Of a stretch of DNA of 64,000 nt, positions 10,400-19,070 are shown in pieces. Numbering within the stretch: position 1 is the first letter of the stretch; each line of letters begins with the position of its first letter. Origin of the DNA: Vogesella sp. XCS3 (GTDB lineage: Bacteria > Pseudomonadota > Gammaproteobacteria > Burkholderiales > Chromobacteriaceae); contig NZ_CP085530.1 in the NCBI RefSeq assembly GCF_020616155.1, forward strand, positions 557,501 through 621,500, read 5' to 3'. Both the position numbers and the translations under genes were made by a program. The notes under the pieces are model-generated. The model worked only from the letters and a program-made list of their open reading frames with translations, searched no databases and had not been told where the DNA came from.

Positions 10400-11593
10400 A
10401 TGCTGCGCTTGAGCCTTTGCCTGCTGTTGGCCGCCATGCCGCTACCCGCGCTAGCGGATAGTGCAGCCGAGCTTGATGCCCTGACGCTGGCTGATAGCGC
10501 TGTGAGTCAGCAACAAACGGACAGCCCGCTGCACGGCCAGTTGCAGCTGTCGCGCTGGCAGGGCAGCCAGTGGCAGGGCTTTGCCAGCGTGCGGCTGGAC
10601 AGCGTGCTGCAGCCCGGCTGGCGCGCGGTGCTGGCCGACCGGATCGACTTTCGGCCGCAGGCCGGTGGGCCGGCGCAGGTGAACTCGCTGCAGGAGGCCT
10701 ACCTCAGCTGGCAGCCATCGCCCGCGCAGGCGCTGGATGTTGGCCGCATCAACCCGCGTGGCGGCGTGGCGCTGGGTTTCAACCCGCTGGACGTGTGGCG
10801 CGATAGCGGCCTGCGCGCCGCTGCCAGCGCCGACCCTGCCAGCGCCCGTGACAACCGGCTGGGTGTGGTGATGCTGCGCGCCCAGCAGCTGTACGACGGC
10901 GGCAGCGTTGGCGTGCTGCTGGCGCCAGCACTGGCCAATGCAGCCAACCCGGCAGCATGGTCGCCGGACTGGGGCAGCAGTAACCGGCGCGAGCGCTGGC
11001 AGCTGCAAGCCAGCGTGGCTGGCAGCGGCAGCCTGCGCACGCAATGGCTGCTGGCCGGTGGTGCGGCTGAGGCGCTGCAACCCGGTGTGGCGGCCAGCCT
11101 GCTGCTGGGCGACGCCACCACCGTGTACGGCGAGGCCAGCGCCAGCCGGCGGCACGATCTGGCCGGTGGCGGCGCGCGCCACTGGCGGGCGCTGGGCGTG
11201 CTAGGGCTGGGCTATACCGCTGCCACGCGGCTGACGCTACACGCCGAATGGCACTACAACGGCCAGGCGCTGGCCGCGGGTGATTGGGCTGCACTGCAGG
11301 GGCAGGCCTACGGGCGCTACCGGCAGGCGGCACAGCAGGCGGCGCTGGCACCGACGCGGCAGCAGTGGTTTTTGCATGCAGAATGGCAGGATTTTCTGCG
11401 CCCGGGGCTGGTGGCCACCGCCATGCTGCGGCATGATCGCGTCGATGACAGCCGGTTTTTTAGTGCCGGCCTGCGCTGGCAGGGCGACCGGCTGGCCGTG
11501 GGTGTCAACGCCGAGCGCGGCCTGGGCCGGCTGGGTAGCCACTATGGCGGCCAGGCCTTGCGCTGGCAGCTTTTCAGCAACTTCTACTATTGA
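10400..11593 (+). CDS. Predicted outer-membrane beta-barrel protein of the ABC/LolA-like operon
   Basis: A 397-residue protein with signal peptide MLRLSLCLLLAAMPLPALA. Alternating amphipathic strands end in LRWQLFSNFYY, with a terminal aromatic residue as expected for BAM-assembled barrels. I recognise no named family. Motifs such as EAYLSWQP, LDVGRINPRGGVALGFNPLDVWR and WFLHAEWQDFLRPGLVATAML look like an alginate-export/DUF1302-type barrel, but this is only a resemblance. It starts 3 nt after the LolA-like stop, so translation is coupled. Likely the outer-membrane endpoint of the system. Confidence 0.7.
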   Translation: MLRLSLCLLLAAMPLPALADSAAELDALTLADSAVSQQQTDSPLHGQLQLSRWQGSQWQGFASVRLDSVLQPGWRAVLADRIDFRPQAGGPAQVNSLQEAYLSWQPSPAQALDVGRINPRGGVALGFNPLDVWRDSGLRAAASADPASARDNRLGVVMLRAQQLYDGGSVGVLLAPALANAANPAAWSPDWGSSNRRERWQLQASVAGSGSLRTQWLLAGGAAEALQPGVAASLLLGDATTVYGEASASRRHDLAGGGARHWRALGVLGLGYTAATRLTLHAEWHYNGQALAAGDWAALQGQAYGRYRQAAQQAALAPTRQQWFLHAEWQDFLRPGLVATAMLRHDRVDDSRFFSAGLRWQGDRLAVGVNAERGLGRLGSHYGGQALRWQLFSNFYY

Positions 11594-11603
11594 GAACCGG
11601 GCG

Positions 11604-12659
11604 ATGAGCCGACCCCATGTGCGCGTAGACCTGCGCCGCGAGCTGCCTTTCCTGTTGATGGTTAACGCGGTCATCGCCACGCTGGTGACCTTGCTGGCAG
11701 AGGGTGAGCATTTTGGCTTCAACCTGCTGGTATCCAACTGCATCGGCTTCCTGATGTGGGGCAGCACCTCGCTGCTGTGCTACGCGCTGAAAGTGGAGCG
11801 GGTGGCGTTCTGGCATGTACTGGCCTGTATGCCGCTGGCGGTAGTGCTGGGTTTTACGCTGGCCAGTGGCCTGTGGCCCGGTGTGGTGCCAGAACGCATC
11901 GCCGGTACCGCCGACCTGGCGCTGCAGCTGCGCAAGTTTGCCATGATGGCGCTGGTCACCATTTCGGCCGCCAGCCTGTTTTATTACCGCTACAACCACC
12001 AGCGCAACCTCACGCTGCTGGCCGACGCCGGCCGCCGCCAGGCCGAGCTGCAGCAGGCCGAAACCGCCGCCCGGCTGGCGCTGCTGCAGGCGCAGATCGA
12101 GCCGCACTTCCTGTTCAACACGCTTGCCACCTTGCGCAGCCTGATCGGCAGCGACCCGGCGCGTGCCACCCAGGCGCTGGACCTGCTCAACGACTATCTG
12201 CGCGCCAGCCTCAGCCGCACCCGCCGCCGCGAGGTGACGCTGGCCGACGAGCTGGCGCTGGTGACACCGCTGCTGGCGCTGGCGCAGCTGCGTATGGGCG
12301 AGGCACGGCTGCAGTACCGCGTAGAGGTGGCCGGGCGCTGGCTCGATCAGCCCTTGCCGCCGCTCTTGCTCCAGCCCCTGGTGGAAAACGCCTTGCAGCA
12401 CGGGCTGGAGCCGGCAGTGGACGGTGGCAGCCTGCTAATCGAAGCCATCGAACAGCCTGGCCGACTGTGCCTGCGCGTGAGCGACAGCGGGCTGGGGCTG
12501 GCGGACGGCCACGGCAGCAGCAGCGGGGTAGGTCTGGCCAACGTGCGCCAGCGCCTGGCCGCCCTGTACGGCGAGCGCGCCGCCTTGTCACTGTATGCGC
12601 GGCAGCCGCACGGCGTAGTGGCCGAGCTGAGCCTGCCGCTGGAGGAGCCTTCTGCATGA
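11604..12659 (+). CDS. LytS/AlgZ-type sensor histidine kinase
   Basis: This 351-residue kinase has four N-terminal membrane segments (about 14-32, 40-62, 70-92, 110-128), a short coiled coil, then the His_kinase domain. The phospho-acceptor is H168 in QIEPHFLFNTL. An HATPase region carries LVENALQHGLEP and SGVGLANVRQRLAALYG. The start at 11604 follows the barrel gene by 10 nt. There is no periplasmic sensor domain of any size, so the signal is probably membrane- or transporter-linked. It overlaps the regulator gene by 4 nt. Confidence 0.9.
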   Translation: MSRPHVRVDLRRELPFLLMVNAVIATLVTLLAEGEHFGFNLLVSNCIGFLMWGSTSLLCYALKVERVAFWHVLACMPLAVVLGFTLASGLWPGVVPERIAGTADLALQLRKFAMMALVTISAASLFYYRYNHQRNLTLLADAGRRQAELQQAETAARLALLQAQIEPHFLFNTLATLRSLIGSDPARATQALDLLNDYLRASLSRTRRREVTLADELALVTPLLALAQLRMGEARLQYRVEVAGRWLDQPLPPLLLQPLVENALQHGLEPAVDGGSLLIEAIEQPGRLCLRVSDSGLGLADGHGSSSGVGLANVRQRLAALYGERAALSLYARQPHGVVAELSLPLEEPSA

Positions 12660-13387
12660 CCCGCATCCTGATTGCCGACGACGAAGCCTTGCAGGCCGCC
12701 AGCCTGGCGCAGCGTTTGCTGGCGCTGTGGCCCGACATCACGCTGTTGCCGCTGGTGCATAACGGCATCGACGCCGTCGCGGCGCTGGCGCACGAGCAGC
12801 CCGACATTGCCTTTCTGGATATCCGCATGCCCGGTCTCACCGGCCTGCAGGTGGCTGCGACGGTGGCGCGTAGCCGCGTGGTGTTTGTAACCGCCTACGA
12901 CGAGTACGCGCTGGCCGCCTTTGACGCCAGTGCGGTCGACTATCTGCTCAAACCGGTGAGCGACGCGCGCCTGGCGCAGTGCGTGGCCCGGCTACAGCGT
13001 GACACCCGCCCGGCGCCCGACCTGGCTGCGGTGCTGGCACAGTTGGCCGCACCGGCCGCCCGGCCATGGCTGCAATGGCTGCACGCCGGCCTGGGCGACA
13101 CCACACGGCTGATTGCGGTGGACGAGGTGCTGTATTTTCAGGCCAGCGATAAATACACCGAAATCGTTACCGCGCACGAACGTCACCTGATCCGTCTGCC
13201 GCTGAAAGAGCTGCTGGCGCAGCTGGACCCGCAGCGCTTCGCGCAGATCCACCGCAGCTATATCGTGAGCCTGCCGCAGGTTGGCCGCATCGAGCGCGAC
13301 CTGCTGGGCCGCCAGCAGGTGATCCTGAAAAACGGCCACAGCCTGCCTTTGTCGCGTAGCCACGCGGCGCAGTTCCGGCAGATGTAA
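12656..13387 (+). CDS. LytTR family response regulator
   Basis: 243 residues: a receiver domain (about 1-115) with acidic pair D8-D9, phospho-acceptor D55 in FLDIRMPG and the conserved lysine in YLLKPVSD, then a LytTR DNA-binding domain (about 140-243; LYFQASDKYTEIVT, FAQIHRSYIVSL). The AlgR/LytR class binds paired 9-bp direct repeats. The kinase and regulator being last in the transport operon suggests they sense the state of the system and control its promoter near 7450-7570. Confidence 0.92.
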   Translation: MTRILIADDEALQAASLAQRLLALWPDITLLPLVHNGIDAVAALAHEQPDIAFLDIRMPGLTGLQVAATVARSRVVFVTAYDEYALAAFDASAVDYLLKPVSDARLAQCVARLQRDTRPAPDLAAVLAQLAAPAARPWLQWLHAGLGDTTRLIAVDEVLYFQASDKYTEIVTAHERHLIRLPLKELLAQLDPQRFAQIHRSYIVSLPQVGRIERDLLGRQQVILKNGHSLPLSRSHAAQFRQM

Positions 13388-13420
13388 CGCTTGCTTGTCA
13401 GATGACGCTGTTTGCCCATC

Positions 13421-13450
13421 AAACAGCCCGGCGCCTTGCCGGGCTGTTTT
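13421..13450 (+). terminator. Terminator of the six-gene ABC/two-component operon
   Basis: Stem AACAGCCCGGC / GCCGGGCTGTT with a short loop, flanked by AAA upstream and TTTT downstream. It lies 34 nt after the response-regulator stop. Confidence 0.88.
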
Positions 13451-13585
13451 GCTGTTGCCCAGCTGGCGCCTGCTGGGAACCGCTTATCGCACACAATGGT
13501 CATTGATCGCATTGCATTTTTTATGTAAGCATCTTTCTATAGAGTTGATACGGAAATTCACACCGCCCGATGGGCAGGAGCAGAA

Positions 13586-14350
13586 ATGAAACGATGGACA
13601 GCAGGGCTGGGTTTATTGGTAGCCGCCATGGCGGCGCAGGCAGGTAGCTGGCAGGCCGGTGGTGGTGTCGGCGTGGCGCAAAGCTGGTATCGCGGGGCGG
13701 ATAACCGCGCGTCGGCATTGCCGCTGGTGGGTTACCAGGGCGAGCAGTTTTACTTTCAGGGCGCAGAGCTGGGCTGGAAGCAGCCCTTGGGCGAGCAGCT
13801 GAGCATCACTGCCAAAGCGGAATGGGAGTTCGAGCGTTTCAAGCCCAAAGATAGTGATATTGCGGCCTTGCGCCAGCTAGGCGAGCGTAAGCATGGCGTC
13901 TTGGTGGGGGGCGAGCTGGCCTGGGCGCTGGATGCGCGCACCGGTTTGTCGCTGTCGGCCATGCACGACCCGCGTTCGCGCCACAAGTCGACGCTGACTA
14001 CTGTGGCCGTCGAGCACGTGCTGCCGTTTAGCACCCAGCAAGACCAGTTCAGCGTATCCGCCGGGGCGAGCTATCTGCCCAAGGCCTATATGCAGTACTA
14101 CACCGGTGTCAGCGCGGCAGAGGCGGCGCGTAGCGGGCTGCCGGCCTACCAGGCGGACGCGGCAACGCGCTACCAGCTGCAGGCGGGCTGGCGCCATGGC
14201 TTTAACCGCCAGCTGGGCATGATGGTGCGGCTGTCGGTCAGCCATTTGCCAGCCTATATCAAATGGCAAGAGGCTACGCGCAGCGGCAGCCCGATGATCG
14301 CGCGCAATGTCAGCGTGGGTGGCCTGGTGGGGCTGAGCTACCGTTATTAA
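13586..14350 (+). CDS. MipA/OmpV family outer-membrane protein
   Basis: A 254-residue protein with signal peptide MKRWTAGLGLLVAAMAAQA. The MipA/OmpV pattern is present: GGGVGVAQSWYRGADNR near the N-terminus, SALPLVGYQGEQFYFQG, and a C-terminal NVSVGGLVGLSYRY strand. Members are porin-like barrels, and MipA in E. coli scaffolds a murein synthesis complex. It follows the preceding operon after its own terminator and a possible promoter region (13451-13585), and has GGGCAGGAG upstream. Function beyond family is not visible. Confidence 0.85.
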   Translation: MKRWTAGLGLLVAAMAAQAGSWQAGGGVGVAQSWYRGADNRASALPLVGYQGEQFYFQGAELGWKQPLGEQLSITAKAEWEFERFKPKDSDIAALRQLGERKHGVLVGGELAWALDARTGLSLSAMHDPRSRHKSTLTTVAVEHVLPFSTQQDQFSVSAGASYLPKAYMQYYTGVSAAEAARSGLPAYQADAATRYQLQAGWRHGFNRQLGMMVRLSVSHLPAYIKWQEATRSGSPMIARNVSVGGLVGLSYRY

Positions 14351-14363
14351 GCGCTGCTCTGTC

Positions 14364-14399
14364 AAAACGCCCGCCCCTGTTACAGGGGCGGGCGTTTTG
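14364..14399. terminator. Bidirectional terminator
   Basis: Perfect stem AAAACGCCCGCCCCTGT / ACAGGGGCGGGCGTTTT (17 bp) with loop TA between convergent genes ompV-like and truC. The A/T ends serve both strands. Confidence 0.92.
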
Positions 14400-14419
14400 T
14401 TTTGACTGGCTGGCCGGGT

Positions 14420-15184
14420 TTAGCCCTGCGCAGGCGCGCTGGTGTCACCCAGCCAGGCGGCGGGCAGGGCGTCTGCCCAGCCAAACTCGCCCAGCAGGCG
14501 GGCAAAGTCGCCGCTTAGCGGCGCGGTCAGCGTCAGTGGCTGGCCGCTGTGCGGGTGGGTGATCTGTAGCTCGGCGGCGTGCAGCAGCATGCGGCCAACC
14601 TGGTATTGCGTCTGGAAGAATCGGTTGTGCACGCCCTTGCCGTGGGTGGCGTCGCCGATGATGGGGTGGGCAATGTGCTTGAGGTGGCGGCGCAGCTGGT
14701 GGCGACGGCCGGTTTCCGGCTGCAGCTGCACCAGCGCGTAGCGGCTTTGCGGGTAGCGGTCCACGGCAAACGGCAGCGTGCAGCGCGCCAGCGTGCGGTA
14801 GCGGGTAAACGCCGGCTGGGCGTTGAGCTGGGCGTTATCGTGCACGTATTCGCGCTCGTCCGGCTGGCGGGTAATCGGGTGGTCGATGTCACCGCTGTCG
14901 GCCGGGTGGCCACGTACCACCGCCAGATAGGTTTTGGCGGGTGCGCGGCTGGCAAAGGCGTCGTTCAGCAGGCGCGCGGTGGCGCTATCCAGCGCAAACA
15001 GCAGCACGCCGCTGGTGCCGCGGTCCAGCCGGTGTACCGGAAACACCTGCTGGCCGATCTGGTCGCGCAGCAGCTGCACTGCAAAACGCGTTTCGCGGCG
15101 GTCGATTTCGCTGCGGTGCACCAGCAGGCCGCGGGGTTTGTCGATGGCAATCAGGTGCGCGTCGCGGTACAGGATGGTCAGCAT
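14420..15184 (-). CDS. truC: tRNA pseudouridine(65) synthase TruC
   Basis: A 254-residue RluA-family pseudouridine synthase, which isomerises U65 of tRNA-Ile and tRNA-Asp in E. coli. The start MLTILYRDAHLIAIDKPRGLLVHRS and the segment DQIGQQVFPVHRLDRGTSGVLL closely match TruC. Catalytic D54 lies in HRLDRGTSG. RRHQLRRHLKHIAHPIIGD is the usual C-terminal motif. An upstream in-frame extension is ignored because TruC proteins start here. A GTTGGCCGCA copy at 15189 lies just in front of the start codon. Confidence 0.92.
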   Translation of the reverse strand: MLTILYRDAHLIAIDKPRGLLVHRSEIDRRETRFAVQLLRDQIGQQVFPVHRLDRGTSGVLLFALDSATARLLNDAFASRAPAKTYLAVVRGHPADSGDIDHPITRQPDEREYVHDNAQLNAQPAFTRYRTLARCTLPFAVDRYPQSRYALVQLQPETGRRHQLRRHLKHIAHPIIGDATHGKGVHNRFFQTQYQVGRMLLHAAELQITHPHSGQPLTLTAPLSGDFARLLGEFGWADALPAAWLGDTSAPAQG

Positions 15185-15409
15185 AGAGGTTGGCCGCAAA
15201 AGGGGAGGCGCGCAGTGTAACAGTGCCTGCTCGCGCTGGCGATGCCACACATCGGCGACAGAAAATGCCAGCGCACTGCCCATTTTGGGGCGGGTGTGGC
15301 AAATGTCGGCTAGCACCTTGGGCATGCCGCGTGCTGGCCTTTAGCATGATTACACGATGACAACAGGCGACACCGCCCCGAGTGCCGCTACCCACACCGA
15401 GGTCTACCC

Positions 15410-17227
15410 ATGCTCCCATTGCGCACCATTACCCTGTCCCTGCTGCTGGCCGCCTGCGCCAGCGCACCAAGCCATTTCAACTACAGCCCGCTGCCGCAAC
15501 AGCCGGAAGCCGCCAGCGGCTACCAGGAAAAAACCGGCTGGGCCACGCGCCAGTACGCTGTGGCTGCAGCCAACCCCTTGGCTACCGACGCCGGCCGCCA
15601 GGTGCTGGCTGCCGGTGGTAGCGCCATCGACGCCGCGGTGGCGGTGCAGATGGTGCTGGGGCTGGTAGAGCCGCAAAGCAGCGGCATCGGCGGCGGTGCT
15701 TTCCTGCTGTACTTTGACGGCAAGGCGGTGAGCGCCTACGACGGCCGCGAAACCGCGCCGGCGGCGGTGGACGACAAGCTGTTCATCGGCGCCGACGGCA
15801 AGCCGATGGCATTCAATGATGCCGTGGTGGGCGGGCGCTCGGTGGGCGTGCCCGGCGCGGTCGCCATGCTGGAAATAGCGCACCGCGAGCAGGGCAAGCT
15901 GCCGTGGGCCGAGCTGTTCGCGCCGGCTATCCGCCTGGCGGAGCAAGGCTTTGCCATCAGCCCGCGGCTGTACACACTGCTGAAATCCGACCCGTTCCTG
16001 AAGCAGGACCCGGTCGCCGCCGCCTACTTTTACCAGCCGGACGGCCAGCCGTGGCCGGTGGGGCACATCCTGAAAAACCAGCCCTACGCCGACGTGCTGA
16101 AAGCCATTGCCCGCCAGGGTAACCGTGCCTTGCAGCAAGGCAGCATCGCACAAGCCATCGTGGCCAAGGTGCAGGGCCATGCGGCCAACCCCGGCAAGCT
16201 GACACTGGCCGACCTGGCGGCCTACCAGCCCAAAAAGCGCGACGCGCTGTGCAGCGACTACCGCGCCGCCAGCCGCGACTACCGCCTGTGCGGCTTTCCG
16301 CCACCCAGCAGCGGCATGATCGCGGTAGGCCAGATTCTGGGCATCCTGGCCAACACCCCGGCCGCCAGCTTGCCGCTGGATCCGGGCGCGGACGGCAAGC
16401 CGTTGCCGTCGCCGCAATGGCTGCACCTGTACACCGAGGCCTCGCGCCTGGCCTTTGCCGACCGCGCCAAGTACGTGGGCGACCCCGATTTCGTGGCGCC
16501 ACCGGGCGGCAGCTGGCACACCATGCTGGCGCCGGGCTACCTGGCCAGCCGCGCCAAACTGATCACCGACAACAGCATGAAAACCGCGCAGCCTGGCCAG
16601 CCCGGCGTGCTGAGCACCGCATTGGGCGTGGCGGCGGCGCAGCCGGAGTACGGCACCAGCCACATCAGCATCATCGACCGAAACGGCCACGCGCTGAGCA
16701 TGACCACCACCATCGAGGCGCAGTTTGGCTCGCGCCAGATGGTGAACCCCGGCGGCAAGGGTGCGGGTGGCTTTTTGCTGAACAACGAGCTGACTGACTT
16801 CAACTTTGCCCCCAACGACAGCAGTGGCCTGCCCACCGCCAACCGCGTAGAGCCGGGCAAGCGCCCGCGCAGCTCGATGAGCCCGACGCTGGTGTTCGAC
16901 AAGGCCAGCGGCCAGGTGCTGATCAGCGGCGGCAGCCCCGGCGGCGCGCTGATTATCCACTACACCGCTAAGACGCTGTACGGCATGCTCAACTGGGGCA
17001 TGAATGCGCAACAGGCCATCAATCTGCCCAATTTCGGCGCCACCGGCGCGCCCACCATGCTGGAAGAAAAACGCTTTCCGGCCAGTACCGTGGACTGGCT
17101 GAAAGCCCGCCAGCACGAGGTGCGTGAAACCGACATGACCAGCGGCCTGCAGGCCATCGGTCGTACGGCTGACGGCTTCTTCGGCGGTGCCGACCCGCGC
17201 CGCGAAGGCGTGGTGATGGGCGAGTAA
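15410..17227 (+). CDS. ggt: Gamma-glutamyltransferase, predicted lipoprotein
   Basis: A 605-residue Ntn-hydrolase that cleaves glutathione and other gamma-glutamyl compounds, or transfers the gamma-glutamyl group. The lipobox LLLAAC puts lipidated C16 at the envelope. The autoprocessing site and nucleophile is T416 in EYGTSHISIIDRNGHALSM. The substrate-binding motifs RPRSSMSPTLVF and GSPGGALIIHY are present. Length is typical. It is monocistronic, between truC (divergent) and its own terminator. It could supply Cys-Gly to the peptide-binding protein encoded convergently next door. Confidence 0.93.
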   Translation: MLPLRTITLSLLLAACASAPSHFNYSPLPQQPEAASGYQEKTGWATRQYAVAAANPLATDAGRQVLAAGGSAIDAAVAVQMVLGLVEPQSSGIGGGAFLLYFDGKAVSAYDGRETAPAAVDDKLFIGADGKPMAFNDAVVGGRSVGVPGAVAMLEIAHREQGKLPWAELFAPAIRLAEQGFAISPRLYTLLKSDPFLKQDPVAAAYFYQPDGQPWPVGHILKNQPYADVLKAIARQGNRALQQGSIAQAIVAKVQGHAANPGKLTLADLAAYQPKKRDALCSDYRAASRDYRLCGFPPPSSGMIAVGQILGILANTPAASLPLDPGADGKPLPSPQWLHLYTEASRLAFADRAKYVGDPDFVAPPGGSWHTMLAPGYLASRAKLITDNSMKTAQPGQPGVLSTALGVAAAQPEYGTSHISIIDRNGHALSMTTTIEAQFGSRQMVNPGGKGAGGFLLNNELTDFNFAPNDSSGLPTANRVEPGKRPRSSMSPTLVFDKASGQVLISGGSPGGALIIHYTAKTLYGMLNWGMNAQQAINLPNFGATGAPTMLEEKRFPASTVDWLKARQHEVRETDMTSGLQAIGRTADGFFGGADPRREGVVMGE

Positions 17228-17251
17228 GCGTTTACCCGCGTGCTGAAACAA

Positions 17252-17283
17252 AAGCGGCCAAGCTGTAACCAGCTTGGCCGCTT
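17252..17283. terminator. Terminator between ggt and the dipeptide-binding gene
   Basis: Perfect 13-bp stem AAGCGGCCAAGCT / AGCTTGGCCGCTT with loop GTAACC, between convergent genes. The arms contain GCGGCCAA, a one-off variant of the window's abundant GCGGCCAAC word. Confidence 0.8.
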
Positions 17284-17307
17284 GGCTTTGTTACTCGCGT
17301 GCGTGGT

Positions 17308-18891
17308 TTATTTCACCACGGTCTTGCCGAAATCCACGCGGCCGAACGGGCTGACGCTGTAGCCGCTGACGTTGGCGCTGGTGAGTGCGGCGGCGGTGGG
17401 GTGGGCCAGCGGCACCCACAGTGCCTGTTCCTTGATGATTTGCTGCGCACGGGCGTAGTTGGCCGCACGCAGTTTCGGGCTGGCGTCGCGGCGGGCGTCG
17501 GTGATCAGCTTGTCCAGCGCCGGGTCGCAGAAGCGGGCGAAGTTGGTGCCGCTCTGTACCGCCGCGCAGCTGAATTGCGGGGTGAGGAAGTTGTCGGCGT
17601 CGCCGTTGTCGCCGGCCCAGCCCATGAACAGCACGTCGTGTTCGCCGGCTTTGGCACGCTTGATCAGCTCGCCCCATTCAATGACCTTGATCTCGGCCTT
17701 CACACCGATCTTGGCCAGGTCGGCCTGCAGCACTTCTGCGCCGGCTTTCGGGTTGGGGTTCAGCGTGCTGCCGGTGGGGCGAATCCAGATGGTGGTGTCA
17801 AAGCCGTTGGGCAGGCCGGCGTCGGCCAGCAGTTTCTTGGCGCGGGTCAGGTCGAGCTTGTAGTCCTTGATGGCCTTGTTGTAGCCAAAGGTGGACGGCG
17901 GGAACGGGTTCACGGCGGCGCTGGCGCTGCCGGCAAACACCACTTTCAGGTAGTTGGCCTTGTCAAAGGCCAGGTTCACTGCCTGGCGCACGCGTTTGTC
18001 GTCAAACGGCTTGTGCTGGCTGTTCAGCGCGATGAAAGCGGTGGAGAACATCGGCACGGTCAGCACCTTGATGCGGGCATCGCCAGCGGCATCGCTGATG
18101 TCCTGTGGCTTGGGGCTGAGCGCGATATTGCATTCGCCGGCTTTTACTTTTTGCGCGCGTACCGCGCTATCGGGGGTGATGGCGTAGATCAGGCGTTCGG
18201 CGGCTGGTTTGCCTCCAAAGTACGCCGGGTTGGCCGCGTAGCGCACCGCGCTGTCTTTGGCCGAGCTCTGGAACACAAACGGGCCGGTGCCTACCGGCTG
18301 CGCATTCAGTTGCTCGAAGTTGCCGGCCTTGGCCAGCTGGTCGGCGTACTCGGCCGAATAAATGCTGGCAAAGCCCATGGTCAGCAGCGGCACCAGCGTG
18401 GCGTCGGGCTGGTTCAGGTCAAAGCGTACGGTGCGGGCGTCCACTTTCACCACCGCCTTGATCAGCTTGTCCAGCTGGAACGATTTGGCGTGCGGGTAGC
18501 CGTTGGGCGCGCTTTTGTACCACGGGTGGGTGGGGTCGGTCATGCGCTGGAAGCTGAACACCACGTCGTCGGCATTGAGCGGGCGGCTGGGGGTGAACCA
18601 GGCGGTTTTGTGGAAGGCTACCTTATCACGCAGGGTAAAGGTCACCGACAGGCCATCCGGCGCTACTTTCCAGGCGCTAGCCAGGCTGGGCACTACCTTG
18701 CCCTGGTGGGCGTCGTAATCGACCAGGCGGTTGAACAGCACGTCGGCGCTGGCGTTGGTAGTGGTCAGCGAGTTGTAGCGCACCACGTCGAAGCCTTCCG
18801 GGCTGGCTTCGGTGCAGACGGTCAGCGGTTTGGCCAGCGCGGGTAGCGACAGGGCCAGCAGGGCGGCAAGGGCGGTAAGGCGTGCGGTCAT
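17308..18891 (-). CDS. DppA-like periplasmic peptide-binding protein (SBP family 5)
   Basis: 527 residues with signal peptide MTARLTALAALLALSLPALA. The mature start KPLTVCTEASPEGFD is the DppA/OppA family signature, followed by LTTTNASADVLFNRLV and the SBP_bac_5 domain. Two cysteines near the C-terminus (FSCAAVQSGTNFARFCDPALD) match DppA relatives that bind dipeptides or haem. No permease or ATPase genes adjoin, so it must work with a transporter encoded elsewhere. The start at 18891 is chosen for the signal peptide. Confidence 0.9.
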   Translation of the reverse strand: MTARLTALAALLALSLPALAKPLTVCTEASPEGFDVVRYNSLTTTNASADVLFNRLVDYDAHQGKVVPSLASAWKVAPDGLSVTFTLRDKVAFHKTAWFTPSRPLNADDVVFSFQRMTDPTHPWYKSAPNGYPHAKSFQLDKLIKAVVKVDARTVRFDLNQPDATLVPLLTMGFASIYSAEYADQLAKAGNFEQLNAQPVGTGPFVFQSSAKDSAVRYAANPAYFGGKPAAERLIYAITPDSAVRAQKVKAGECNIALSPKPQDISDAAGDARIKVLTVPMFSTAFIALNSQHKPFDDKRVRQAVNLAFDKANYLKVVFAGSASAAVNPFPPSTFGYNKAIKDYKLDLTRAKKLLADAGLPNGFDTTIWIRPTGSTLNPNPKAGAEVLQADLAKIGVKAEIKVIEWGELIKRAKAGEHDVLFMGWAGDNGDADNFLTPQFSCAAVQSGTNFARFCDPALDKLITDARRDASPKLRAANYARAQQIIKEQALWVPLAHPTAAALTSANVSGYSVSPFGRVDFGKTVVK

Positions 18892-19070
18892 GGCGTGTCC
18901 TTCAGGTCTGCGGCGGTGCAACAGTGCCCGCCGGGCAATAATGGGCAACAGCATACCGCCAGCATGTGCTGTCTTGCCAAGCATTATTTACGCTAAGCAT
19001 TTTCCCGTTTTGCACAAAGCCCCCTGGCGTGCGCCGGGGGGCGCGCTGCGGCCAACCCTGGCCCGCATGG

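Noticed and set aside
15404..17251. 615-codon open frame on the minus strand opposite ggt
   Set aside because: It is a shadow of the gamma-glutamyltransferase gene; composition is His/Arg/Gln-rich and low in structure. The plus-strand frame has all catalytic motifs.
17299..18846. 515-codon open frame opposite the dipeptide-binding protein gene
   Set aside because: Shadow frame; the minus strand carries the signal peptide and family motifs.
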